Part shown: positions 34,818 through 45,563 of the stretch, piece by piece
How the letters are laid out: the number at the start of each line of letters is the position of its first letter
Numbering within the stretch: the first letter of the stretch is position 1
NCBI GenBank assembly: GCA_037974665.1
Contig: CM075767.1
Coordinates: 28,173,498-28,237,497, forward strand
Direction of reading: 5' to 3'
Origin: Ehretia macrophylla
Taxonomy: Eukaryota; Streptophyta; Magnoliopsida; Boraginales; Ehretiaceae
Length of the DNA stretch: 64,000 bases
Translations under genes and position numbers: made by a program
The notes under the pieces: generated by a model
Databases searched by the model: none
What the model saw: only the letters and a program-made list of their open reading frames with translations
What the model was told of the DNA's origin: nothing

Positions 34818-35615
34818 CCATCAGTTAACTAACCAAGACTACCGACCAAAAAAAAAAAAAAAAAAACTAACCAAGACTCACTAACAGGACTGTAAAACAT
34901 GGGTAAAATGGGAAACTTACCCTAAGTAATTACAAAACATCCTCCAAATTATTATATATTTGCTATACAACCCCAAATTTCAAATTTCTTCTATTTTTTT
35001 TTTTTGGTCCAAAATTTCTTCTATATCACCTCTAATTTTTCTTCAAATTCCTACACACTTCTTGCCATTCACTTACTGCACAATCTAAAACTAAATAAAA
35101 TGTACATATACTTGCAACTTGAAATGAAACTTCAAATTCCTACATACTTCTTCCCAAATTCCACTCACTTGTTACACAATCTAAAACTAGATAACACATA
35201 CATACACCTGCAACTGCACACACACTTATTCACAATCTAAAATGAAAGAACAATCTGCCAAAACAAAAAACTTTACATTCAAGATGTTGAAATAGTATAT
35301 GCATCAAATTTTGTGTGATATCGTGCAATAAAGCAAAGAAATCTCATGAATTTTGGGAAAAATTGTTGGAAAATTGAAGATTTCAAAGCCCTAATTTGTT
35401 TAAAGCATTTCTAATCCCTATAAGTTGAATTTGGGCATCTTGTTTTGTATGATACCTGATGGATATATGAGTGCTTTGGGCAAAAAATGAAAAAACTTTC
35501 ATTTGGTAGTTGTTTTGTAAATATGTTTACTAATTGACTACTTTACCCCTGTTAAAACATGTGCCAAGCACATTTTTTACTATTTCATTAATTTTTTGGT
35601 TAGTTAACTAATGGA
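34818..35615. mobile_element. MITE-like element with 19-bp terminal inverted repeats
   Basis: CCATCAGTTAACTAACCAA at 34818-34836 and its inverted copy (one mismatch) at 35597-35615 enclose about 760 bp with no coding sequence. The matching flank of unit 3 (51550-51620) lacks this stretch, which supports insertion. TSD and superfamily are unclear; poly-A and poly-T runs inside. Confidence 0.6.
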
Positions 35616-36200
35616 CTGGTTATTTTGAGACCCATTATATTAACTAATGGTCTCTTTGGAACCATTGTTAGTTCAGTGGCCAAAATAGGACTTTAGGATT
35701 AGTTTAGTGGTCCCTGGAATCATTTACTCCTTAACAAAAGAGAGGCGCGAGTATGAAAGAAAAGCACATACCGCAAATTTTTGGCATTTTCAAGTTGGTC
35801 TCTAATGACTTATATTTAGTTATATGACCATTTTTTGTTACAATTAATTGAAATATTACTATTTAAAAAATTTATTGCGAACATTGGGACTTATAATATG
35901 ATTTTTGAAAATTAATGATAATTTTAAAAAAATAATTATTTCTCATTTACTTAATCTAAAATTATAAAATTTATCCACTATTTTAAGAGATAATGAAATG
36001 AATAAAATTATTTTAACGAGTGACTTAAAACTTCAGGCGAAATTTTTTTAAAAAGAAATTAAAGGAAATGATGTTTGTTATAATAAATTCGAAACGAACA
36101 ACGAGTCCTACAACAAAACGGCATCACCACATTTACAGCAAAACCCACATGCAAAACTCTCCACTCTTTCTTGTAGACACGCTCAAAGACACATAAAAAG
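35616..36200 (+). other. Flank shared by unit 2 3' side and unit 4 region
   Basis: Text around 35740-35900 matches 51620-52100, and 36130-36210 matches 52900-52985, so unit borders are shared between copies. No gene. Confidence 0.6.
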
Positions 36201-36636
36201 CATATGGGAAGTAATTGGTTTTCTTTTATTTTTTTCGCTTTTCTTTTATATATATTACTTTTTTTTCAAATTTAATGTGTGAGTTATATACTCTTATCTG
36301 TGGTATCTTTCACATATTTATGTATGATTTCATGTGTACAAGCTCTAACATGGACTCTATTAGCAACCCATAAGTCTGTTTGTGTACAATATTCCTTTTT
36401 GAATTTTTTCTCGACTCGAGCATAGTGGGAGTTTCCAGCTATGGACTATCCATATTTCAATTCGCTCTTACTTACCCTTAATACTTTTTTCTATATTGGG
36501 TTTTCTTGAATGAGTGATTTTGGAATTCTTCTCTATATATATTCAATATGTATACATCAAAATCAACATTGTTGAGAAGTAACAACTAGCATCTCTATAT
36601 ATTGTTGAAGTATTGTTTTTTCTTGGTAGAGCCCTC

Positions 36637-37041
36637 CCTTTATTTGGATTGGAATCTTAAAAGAGGGAAAGGTTATGGAGGAGTTTCAAAATATTTCCAC
36701 CATTTTCTTTAATTGGAAGGATTGTAAATTTGGAGTTTTTTGGAGGGAAAGAAAAAGCTTAAAGACAAAAAGTCTTTATTGTTCCTGACTTTTTTATTTT
36801 TACAATTACCCTTATTGCACCTTCAACCTTACATTATCTCATTTTCACTTCTTATGTTTTCTTATCTTTGTTCTTGAGCTGCTTGACTTTATCAGGGAAA
36901 AAAATATAGAATCTAGCAAAAAATGCGAAATAGCTTTATTAAAAATGTTAATTTTATGGTTGAGTATGAAAAGGGCATTCAAGTAAATTTCCATTTAAAA
37001 TTTTTATTTCCTTTCCTTTCCTTCTCCAATCCAAATAAAGG
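36637..37041. mobile_element. MITE-like insert with 17-bp inverted repeats
   Basis: CCTTTATTTGGATTGGA at 36637-36653 and its exact inverse at 37025-37041, about 370 bp apart. The interior is non-coding, and the other F-box units lack this segment. Adjacent 37110-37410 may belong to the same or a related insert. Confidence 0.55.
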
Positions 37042-37109
37042 ATTATAAAATCCTTTCATTTCCTTTTCTTTTCATTATTATTTGATTACAATCCGATTTT
37101 TTTTCATTT

Positions 37110-37410
37110 TCTTTATTTTTCTTCCTCTACTTTCCTTTCCTTTCCATTCCTTTGTGCAATCCAAACACTATGTAAAATTTTGACACCATGTTTTGATTCG
37201 TGAGGGAAGGGAAACGAAGGAAATTTAGAGAAAGAATCATAAAAGAGAGGAAAGTAAATGAGAGGAAATGAAGGGAAGTTAGAGGAAAGAATCGAAGAAA
37301 GGAAAGCAAAAGAAAGGAAATAAAAGAGCCGCTTGCTCATTATCATAGCAAAAAATATCAAAGGAAAATATATTATTGTTTCTTGTTTAGATTGGGAAGG
37401 AAAGGAAAAG
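37110..37410. repeat. Pyrimidine arm followed by purine arm (inverted, imperfect)
   Basis: A CTTTCC-rich block (37128-37165, ending 'caatccaaacac') faces a GGAAAG-rich block ending 'gtttagattgggaaggaaag' (37383-37405), with a long purine-rich tract between (37200-37325). It looks like a second inverted-repeat insert. Confidence 0.5.
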
Positions 37411-37699
37411 AAATATAATTTTAGATGAGAATTTATTAAAATAATTTTTTCGTATTCTTTTCATATTTTTTTTTTTTTTGTAAAGTAAGCAAAATTGGAT
37501 TTCTTTTCATATTCTATTATTAATTTAGCGCTTTTTTCTATATTGGGTTTTCTAAAATGGGTGATTTTGGTTAGTTAGACGTTGTGGCTAGCTGATACTA
37601 AGATGGAATATAACCGCTAATAAACTCAATGTCTCTAATGCAATATGATGAGAAGCTATTCCTCCTTATTCTCTGTTAACATATATGTAAAGAGATACC

Positions 37700-37994
37700 T
37701 TGTCGAGACTGTTGTTGTGTGGGATTATTTATGCAGTTTGGAAAGAAAGAAACTATAGGATCTATAGAGGTAACTTTGCATCGGAGGAAAGTATAGCTGC
37801 TGGCATCTTTTAGACTATTAGATTGCAGATTTATTCATGTAAAAAGTTTAATGATAGTGATACAAATAGACTTCTATGTTGAAATTGGAGCCTTGAAGGC
37901 ATACTTAGCTAGGTCTCTATATTTTGTAGTTTTGACGTTTTGTCATCTTTTGTTGAGTTTAATGATATGATATTTGCTTTCCTAGCAAAAAAAT
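37700..37994 (+). mobile_element. 5'-truncated LINE fragment with perfect 19-bp TSD
   Basis: The segment encodes a decayed version of the last residues of LINE ORF2 (the WKERNYRIYRG-like text parallels IWKKRNHRIFRG of the large LINE). A 3' UTR follows that matches the large LINE ('aaattggagccttgaag'), then a short A run. It is flanked by 'atatatgtaaagagatacc' at 37681-37699 and 37995-38013. This is the classic signature of target-primed reverse transcription with a 5' truncation. It sits in the intron-like part of F-box copy 3. Confidence 0.92.
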
Positions 37995-38429
37995 ATATAT
38001 GTAAAGAGATACCACTTATTATATGTATAAATGTCGTACTTTATGGACAAGACTCCGTGAGATGTATTAACACTGATTGTAAATATTATAGCATTTCAAT
38101 TCAACCCGAATGTTTAAGGTAGTTATTATTGTTTTATTTTTTAAAAGGAATAGTTGACTACCTTAGTTGGACGATAAATCCTTTGCAGTAGTCACAAATT
38201 TGAAATTTCATTAATTAAGAGTTGCTATCGATAGCAAAACATAGAGATATATTAAGAATGACTAGATAATTTCATTCTAAAGAATGTATGATAAATAAAA
38301 TTCTATACCATTAGCATTTACAGCATCTAAGTGGTGACTAGAAGGAGTTAATAAGCTCATCATTCACTATTTTTCGGGTTCTGTATCCAATGATGTAAAG
38401 ATTGTTTAATTTTGTGATTGGAATACGAT

Positions 38430-39251
38430 ATTGATTATGAACTATCATATGTTAGTTATTTCGGGTATTTGGTGATTATGATGTACTTTGTCTGTTCGTT
38501 CGTCAATGTTCTTGGTTAGCTGTGACACCTAGACGGCATGGTAAAATATATAGCCGTCAATAGTCTTTAGGCCTATGCTTTGTTTTGTCAAAAAGGTGAG
38601 TTATATGATCTTTGTTATCCCGTAGGTGGGATTGAGGTCGACAAAAGGCTATCTAATTTTCGTTAGCTATATGTACTTTGTTAGTTATATGTATTTATCA
38701 CAGCTATACTTGTCGTACTTTAATTTCGGATCCCTATATGAGACATGAATATGTATTCACTTTGATTAGCTGCATAGTAGCCTATTTAGACGATTTTAGA
38801 TTTTTAATCATTTCATGTAATATATTAATTTTAATGTCATAATTGTGACTACCTTGAATTATTACTTAGGATGTCCTCCTTACTGAGCTTCTTTTGCTAG
38901 CTCATTCTGTTATTTGTTGCCTTTGTTTAAGAGATTGGTGGTTGTCAGTAGACCAAGCATTGTGGGTTTAAAGTCCACCATATGGAATAAATTCTAGGGA
39001 TTTCCATTTTTTTCATCAGTTAATAGTTTAAGGGAGATTATTGTCACTGAATTGTCGTGGAATTTTGTTAAATATTTTAAAGTGTCATATTGTTTTATCA
39101 AGGTCTTAGATGCTCTGATGATCTGTTTTTTGCGAGATGTAATTTATTGGTCCTATGGTATTAGAACCTTAAGGGTTTAGGAGGAGCAATCTTCTTAGGT
39201 GCGTGGCATCACGTCCCCGAGTTTTGCCCTACCGAATTTGGAGGCATGACA
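38430..39251 (+). mobile_element. LTR fragment (gypsy-type) replacing exons of F-box copy 3
   Basis: Ends 'gaatttggaggcatgaca', like the ends of the LTRs at 40872 and 45563, and holds an 'actgagc...tagctcat' block reminiscent of the Tekay LTR TATA region. The left junction is within text shared with copy 1 (about 38425); the right junction falls in the intron before the FBD exon. Its 5' LTR end is not recognised. Confidence 0.55.
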
Positions 39252-39802
39252 AAAAGAGTAAACATATCTCCTATATTGTATTTTATATCTTAATTTTCAT
39301 ATTTATGTAGTTTAATAATCTTTGCCTAGTTTTATGATGATATTGATGATGACGACCCAAATGCGGTTCTAGAATTCCTGGAAGAGCAAAACTACTCATA
39401 CATAACACTGAATGAACTTAAGGAAGTGAAATTGTAAAATGTTATTGGCATAAGGCCTGAGTTGGAACTGATTTAGCTTTTATTAGCTAAATCACCAAAT
39501 CTAAAGAAACTGACAATTCATCCTAAGAAACAGACTGCAGATAAAAGGATTTAAGATCCTCAAAAAAGTGACAAGATTTCGACGTGCATCAAAGGAAGCA
39601 GAAGTAATTTATGCAAAGAGGGATGAAATTCTAGTTTGATGTCTCAGGTATATGCAATTTGTATAGATTATGACTTTGAGAGTGGAACATAAGGAGTTGG
39701 TAAATCACTTGATATTTTTGTTGATTAGGTCCTATATCAGAGCTATAAAGGAATCAGAAAAGAAGTCGTGCAAATGGTGCTCATGGGTCAATGTGCCTAT
39801 TT

Positions 39803-41977
39803 TGTAATAACCCATATTTTTATTATTAATTTGAGAGTCTTAATAGAAAAAAAAAAAAAGAGAAGATAAGATAAGATAAATGAGTTGAAAATAAGAATTT
39901 AATTTTGTGAGATTTTGTTATAAGAATTATGATGGAAATATAAATCTTTATAGAAAATAAAGATAGAGTTTTAATTGGTTTTGAATTCTGAGTGCTTATC
40001 GGATTAGGATCAGACCTTTATATAAACGAGTCATAACACCTTTAGAAACTCACAACTTTTAGAGAACAACAAGAAAGTTAGGAGAATATTTTATTAATTT
40101 CTGAAGGTTTAGAAGACTTTAATCTTGGTCTGATTTTGTAGTTATTGAGGTAAGTAGGATTTACTGTACTTTTGTACCCCTTTGTTGATCAACAAATTCT
40201 GTTCAATTCTTCGTCTTCTTTAGCACTCCTTATTGATTATTGTCGAATTCTATTTCTTGATTCTCTAGATAAGATTAAGTGTGTGACATGTTTTGAGTCT
40301 ATTGACTATACAAGCTGTGTATCAAATCCTAAAAGGTTGGGAGTTAATTAATTGTTATCTGTTAGTGTGAATTGTGAACTTTGTATTGTGAATCGCGTTA
40401 CTAAACATCCACAACTTGTTATAGTTTTGTTAGTGTTCAATATTGTGTCATCGTATTGATTTTTAGATTGCGTATCGATTATTGACCTCTGAATTTTATT
40501 GATCTTTGAGCCTCAGATTTCTTTGGGGTAAGTTCTACTACTGCGCATTGTTTCGCTCATTATTTTATTTGACTATTGTTGATAAGAATGAGTAAATAGA
40601 ACAGTAGATGCTCCTTGACTTTGGCCTTCGAGATTTTTATGATTTAAAATATTTAGATTTTTCTGTAATAGAGTTTTTAATGAATATATGTATTTTTGAC
40701 TTTTTATAAACGCTTTAGATGCTCTGTTTGCGATATTTATGTATAGATTATTTTAGTTTAATTTATTGTTATTTTATGGTTTTAGAACCTTACACGCTTA
40801 GAAAGTTTCTTTTCTTAGGTTCCCGGCGGTCTCGTTCGCAAATTTATCTCGGCGGATTTGGGGGCGGGAGAGGATGGAATCAGGGCAATAGGTTATGATT
40901 ACTTGTGGCCTTAGTGGGTTATGGGTAGCTAAGTTTCAGTTGTGTCCTTTGATGTCTTTATTGTTTTTTTTATTAATGCCTTTTGTTGCTATAGGTTTTT
41001 GGCTGACATATTTTAATTTTTGAGAATGATTTTAAGGTAAGTTTTGAGGACGAAACTTTTGTTAAGAGTGAAAGACTGTAATGACCCAATTTTTTTACTA
41101 TTAATTGTGAATCCTAATGGAAAAGAAAAGAAGATAGGATAAGATATTATAAGTGATTTGAAAATAAGAATTTGATTTTGTGAGATTTTCTAATAAGAAC
41201 TATGATGAAAATATAAATTTTTTTAGAAAATAAAGATAGAGTTTTAATTGGTTTTGAATTCTGAGTGTTTATCAGATTAAGATTAAGCCTCTATATAAAC
41301 GAGGCTAAGACCTTAGAATTTCACAACTTATTGAGAAAAGTTAGAGGAGTTTTTTTTTTTTTTTTTTTAATCGAGTTCTGAAGGTTTAGAAGGCTTTAAT
41401 TATTGATTTTGTTTTCATGATTTTTTTAGGTAAGTAGGATTTATCGTTCTTTTGCACCTCTTTGTTGATCAACAAATTTTGTTCCATTCTTCATCTTCTT
41501 TGACACTTTTTATTGATTTTTGTCGAATCCTATTTCTTGATTCTCTGCATAAAATTAAGTGCATGACATGTTTTGAACATATGGACTATACAAGTTGTGT
41601 ATCAAATCATAGATGGCTGGGAGTTAATTTTCCGTCATCTGTTAGTGTGAATTGTGAACTTCATATTGCGAATCGCGCTGCTAAGCAACCACAGCTTGTT
41701 ATAGTTTTGTTAGTGTTTGATATTGTGTCATCATATTGATTTTTGGATTTCATATCGATTATTGATCTTTTAGCCTCAGTTTTCTTTGGGATGAGTTCTA
41801 CTTACTTGGTATTATTTCACTCATTATTTTATTTGACTCTTACAAATAATAAGAACGAATAAATAGAAGGGTAGAGCCTCATTGATTTTGGACTTCGAGA
41901 TTTTTATGATTTAAAATATTTAGATTTTTCTGTAATAGAGTTTTTAATGAATATATGTATTTTAGATATTTGAAGTT
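39803..41977 (+). mobile_element. Miniature LTR element: LTR, 204-bp interior, truncated LTR
   Basis: LTR 1 is 39803-40872 (TGTAATAACCC to degraded GGGGGCGGGAGA). A PBS-like TGGAATCAGGGC follows (40875-40886, two changes from TGGTATCAGAGC). The interior is only 204 bp and ends in a purine-rich tract (about 41065-41076). LTR 2 starts TGTAATGACCC at 41077 and is collinear with LTR 1 to about 41977, where a TRIM begins. LTR 2's last 170 bp are missing. The element sits in the 3' flank of F-box copy 3. No coding sequence. It could be a deletion derivative of a larger gypsy element. Confidence 0.8.
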
Positions 41978-42694
41978 TGTTAGAATATAACACTTGTCAT
42001 ATATCGAAAAATCAGAAACTCTAACACCACCTTATAAGATCCTGAGCTATTCCAGTTAACACCAATTGGTTTTAAGATGGAACCTCAATTATCTTAACAT
42101 GATATCAGAACTAGGCCCTTGGTCTAGTCATATTATTCGCGTACGACCTATCTCAAATTAGGTTCATATGTTCTTCAATCTTTCAAGTGTGACCCTTCTC
42201 AAAAATTAGGTCCACGTGTGTTCGTTCAATCTTCTACGTGCGACTCATCTCAAATCAGGTCACACGTGAGGGAGAATGTTAGAATATAACACTTGTCTCA
42301 TATCGAAAAATCAAAAACTCTAAGACCACCTTATAAGATCATGAATTACTCCACTTGACATCAATTGGTTTTAAGATGGAATCTCAGTTATCTTAACATG
42401 GTATCAGAGCTGAGCCCTTAGTCCAGTCATATTATTCGCTTGCGATCTATCTCAAATTAGGTTCATTTGTGTTCAATCTTTCGTGTGTGCATAGTTCACA
42501 CACTTTCAATCTTTCATATGTGGCCCATCTCAAAATTTGGTCCACACATATTCAATCTTTCAAGTGTGGTCCATCAAAAAAATTCGATCAATATGTATTC
42601 AATCTTCCAAGTGTGACCCTCTCAAAATAAGATTTACGTGTATTCAATCTTCCACGTGTGACTCCTCAAAAATCAGGTCACACGTGAGGGAAAA
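41978..42694 (+). mobile_element. TRIM element, tandem arrangement (LTR-interior-LTR-interior)
   Basis: Two 122-bp LTRs (41978-42099 and 42277-42398) start TGTTAGAATATAACACTTG and end CTTAACA. Each is followed at once by a PBS: tgatatcagaac (42100-42111, two changes) and an exact TGGTATCAGAGC (42399-42410). The first interior is 177 bp and ends in GTGAGGGAGAA, a PPT. The second interior (42399-42694) is longer, with four or five degenerate 'ttcaatctttc...gtgtg' units, and ends at GTGAGGGAAAA without a third LTR. No coding. This fits terminal-repeat retrotransposons in miniature. Confidence 0.88.
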
Positions 42695-43103
42695 TTCTGC
42701 TTCCCTCTCCACCCCCGCTGCGCAGTTTTGTCGGGAAAACTTGCGTGTCTATGCGTTCGGGCCTGGTAATGTTCCTTGAGTTGCATGTTACATACAAGAA
42801 TAAATTTTCTTCTGGTGAGATAACATCCAGCAAGCGCAGTACTCCATATAAGATGTTAACTTGCTATCAAATTACCAATCATTGTATTAACCGATTCATA
42901 TTGTATAGTGAAATTGTAAGCTTCTGCTATTAGAATCATGAACACGCAATGATTAATAGAAGCCAAATACGGATGGGGATTGGGGAATAGGGGCTATTTT
43001 GAGATTTGGGATTTGGGATTTGGGATTTGGGGTCTGCGCTGGAGTGGGGTTTAGAGGATAGGAACTGGGGACATAAGGGTAGGGATGTAGAGAGGGGAGT
43101 TGG
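42695..43103 (+). other. 3' flank of F-box unit 3, resumed
   Basis: Matches 34226-34560 downstream of copy 2, which proves that 39803-42694 is inserted. It contains a small GGGATTT tandem (about 43004-43028). No gene. Confidence 0.75.
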
Positions 43104-45563
43104 TGTAATGACCCGTGAATAACCTTAATTTTAGGCATATCCATTAACTTCCTATTGGCTTTGTGGGGTTAATTACCTTGTTGAGTGGGTTTCTAACTGC
43201 TAGCTAGGCTAAAATCAAGGGAAGTGCTTCTGATATTTGGCAAATAAAAGTGAACGAAAAAAAAAAAGAAACAAAAAGAAAACGTTCAGTCAACAGAGAG
43301 AAAAAAAAAATTGAAACATAACTCTTTTTCTTTTCTACCCAAAAAGTTATAGTCTTTAACTTTAAATACTACCTTTATCGAAAATAAGAGGAGAGGTGGA
43401 ACATAAAATGAATTTAGGATCTTTCATATCGTTACTACGTTTTATTTTGGAGATCTTTTGACAAATTATCATTAGATATCTCGTTTGAAAGATTTAAGAA
43501 TCTCAAATTATAAGTTTCATCAGTATTGAAATCTTAAACTTTTGCTTGCTCTGCCTTCAGTTAAGGTAAGTGGTGATGTCCTCCTTGAAAATATAGTCCC
43601 TTATAAATTGTTTTAAATTCATTTTATCAAAAGCTTTGACTTTGTCATATATATAGGTATATAAATTGCAACGAATTTTGAAAATTTGTTTGTCATGATT
43701 GCTTATTTTACTTGAAAACTTTTGGGTTTGAAATAACGGTATTTTGCATGTAGATACTGAATATGCAGTGATAGAGCCAGACACCCGGGATTAGGGGGTG
43801 CCGCTTCACCACCTGGAATTTGGGGTGGGTGTACTACGTGGCAGAATCAGTAACTGGGTTTGGACACTCGGTCATGCAAATTTATTTTATATAAATTGAA
43901 AAAAAAACTATTGCCTTCATCTTTAAAATCATTCAAAATGATGAAAAAATATTAAAATATTTAAACATATAGAATTCGTTAGTATTCGAACCGAATTGTT
44001 TAATCAAAGATACAAAATAATTAATTAAAAATAAAAGACAATGTAAAAATCATTTAAAAAATTAAATTAAATGTACAATTAAACTAGAAAAGTTTAACTT
44101 AAATGTTAAAAATATTACAAAAATAAATGAATCAAAATTCATACACAATGATAACACAAATAGTCCCTGAAATATAGAAAATAAATTTAAACCCTATTTA
44201 TAAATAAGAGAATAAAAGCAAAAAAATGAAGAGAGAAAAACATAAGAAAAGAGAGAGAATAAAAATAAGAGGGTATTTTTAGAAGAACAAAAAAAAACTT
44301 CAAATTTCAGGGGGTTCACAGCCATGTGGCTCTGCCGATGTGAACATGTAACTAAAAACACGCTTGAAACCTAAAAGAGTTTCGTAAAAGTTATGATTTC
44401 GTTTAAGTGTAGTACGTCTGATGTCTGCTTTTGTTATTTGAAAGAAATCCTATTTTTATTTGAAAAAGGAATTATTACTGTTATGAGACTGTGAAATACT
44501 GGATCCACGACAGAAATTGTATGTCGGTTACTGTATTGTATTATTATTGGGGTAGTACATTATCATTTGAGATCCCTTTTCGCCTTTAGTGATTGAGAGA
44601 TTTAAATCACAATACTAGACCTTAATTGCTAAGTTTATAGCAGTCACGGCCTAATAACTATATTGTTACCATTGTGATATGTTGCTACTGTTTCTATTGA
44701 TATTTGTTACTATAATATTTTACCATTTCCTATGGTGCGGCCACAATGATAATTTGTTTGGGTTAAATTATTTTGCATAAGGAATATGGTTTAATAGTTA
44801 CAAAGTATGAAATGACTCGTTCACTATTTTTGTTCAAGTATAATTATCTATGTTGGATCACAGTGTCTGACACAAAAGCATAAACACGTAGTTATGAGTA
44901 TTTTTTTTTTAGCATGCAATTGATTCGTTTTTTGTTCTGAAATTAAATTTATGATGTTTATTGTCCTTTCCGTTTTCAAACGCATATGGTTTCATTGTTC
45001 GATATTTTGACATTAATTTCCATGACCTATAGTGTCCTTATTATTTTCAAGTAAATCGTTTAATTATTTGGTATTGTGATTGTATTTAAGATACACATTT
45101 TGGTCACATTCTACTTTTTGAAATCTTTATCACTTACTGAGTTTTATACTCATTCTTCTTTTTCTAAAACTTTTGCAAATAAGAAATTACTCATTTGTTT
45201 TGGGCCGCGAGATACAAATGAAAACCTAGTGACAAGGAGAACGTTGAGGACTTCTAGTATTTCGACTGACTTAGTTGACTACGGTTATTATTGACTAGCT
45301 AGGGATATGACCATCTATTATTTTGATATCGGTTATTTAGTTTTCCGCATTGAAGATATGGGTTTTTTGAAGATTTATGTTGCTATATAGAAGTTACTTT
45401 AATTTGGTGTTTAGTCGCCCTGAGTTTAGCTGTTGTAATTTTATAAGATTTATTACTAATCTTATTTGTGGTTTAGAGTCTTGCGAGTTTAGGAAGATTT
45501 ATTTTCTTAAGTTCGCGGTGGTCTCATTCCCAGATTTACCTTGACAAATTTGGGGACGTGATA
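43104..45563 (+). mobile_element. Solo LTR with perfect TSD GTTGG
   Basis: Starts TGTAATGACCCG and ends GGGGACGTGATA (final CA changed to TA). It is flanked by gttgg at 43099-43103 and 45564-45568. The outer sequence on both sides (to 43098 and from 45566) rejoins text collinear with the flank of copy 2. No internal domain. It includes a hAT-type MITE (43766-44340). Ends resemble those of the element at 39803, so the two are related. Confidence 0.85.
43766..44340. mobile_element. Non-autonomous hAT-type MITE, 575 bp
   Basis: Terminal inverted repeats CAGTGATAGAGCCA (left) and the inverse of CATCGGCAGAGCCA (right). The 8-bp duplications tgaatatg (43758-43765) and tgaacatg (44341-44348) differ at one base. 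The length of the TSD and the CA...TG ends point to hAT. The interior is AT-rich and non-coding. It lies inside the solo LTR and so inserted later. Confidence 0.75.

Larger units (their letters stand above)
36204..39639 (+). pseudogene. F-box/LRR/FBD gene, copy 3, remnant with internal exons lost
   Basis: Left part: the first-exon region with ATG at 36204, where the donor is damaged (GGGAAGTAA instead of GGGTAAGCA), and intron sequence homologous to copies 1 and 2 (36280-36570 and 37520-38425). Right part: the last exon 39337-39639 encodes an FBD-domain remnant (PNAVLEFLEEQ, LNELKEVKL, then stop). It has TAA at about 39435, TAG at about 39473, and an extra base around 39540-39545. The F-box and LRR exons, about 1.2 kb in copy 2, are missing; in their place is an LTR-type fragment (38430-39251). 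A MITE and a LINE fragment sit in the intron part. Clearly dead. Confidence 0.8.
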
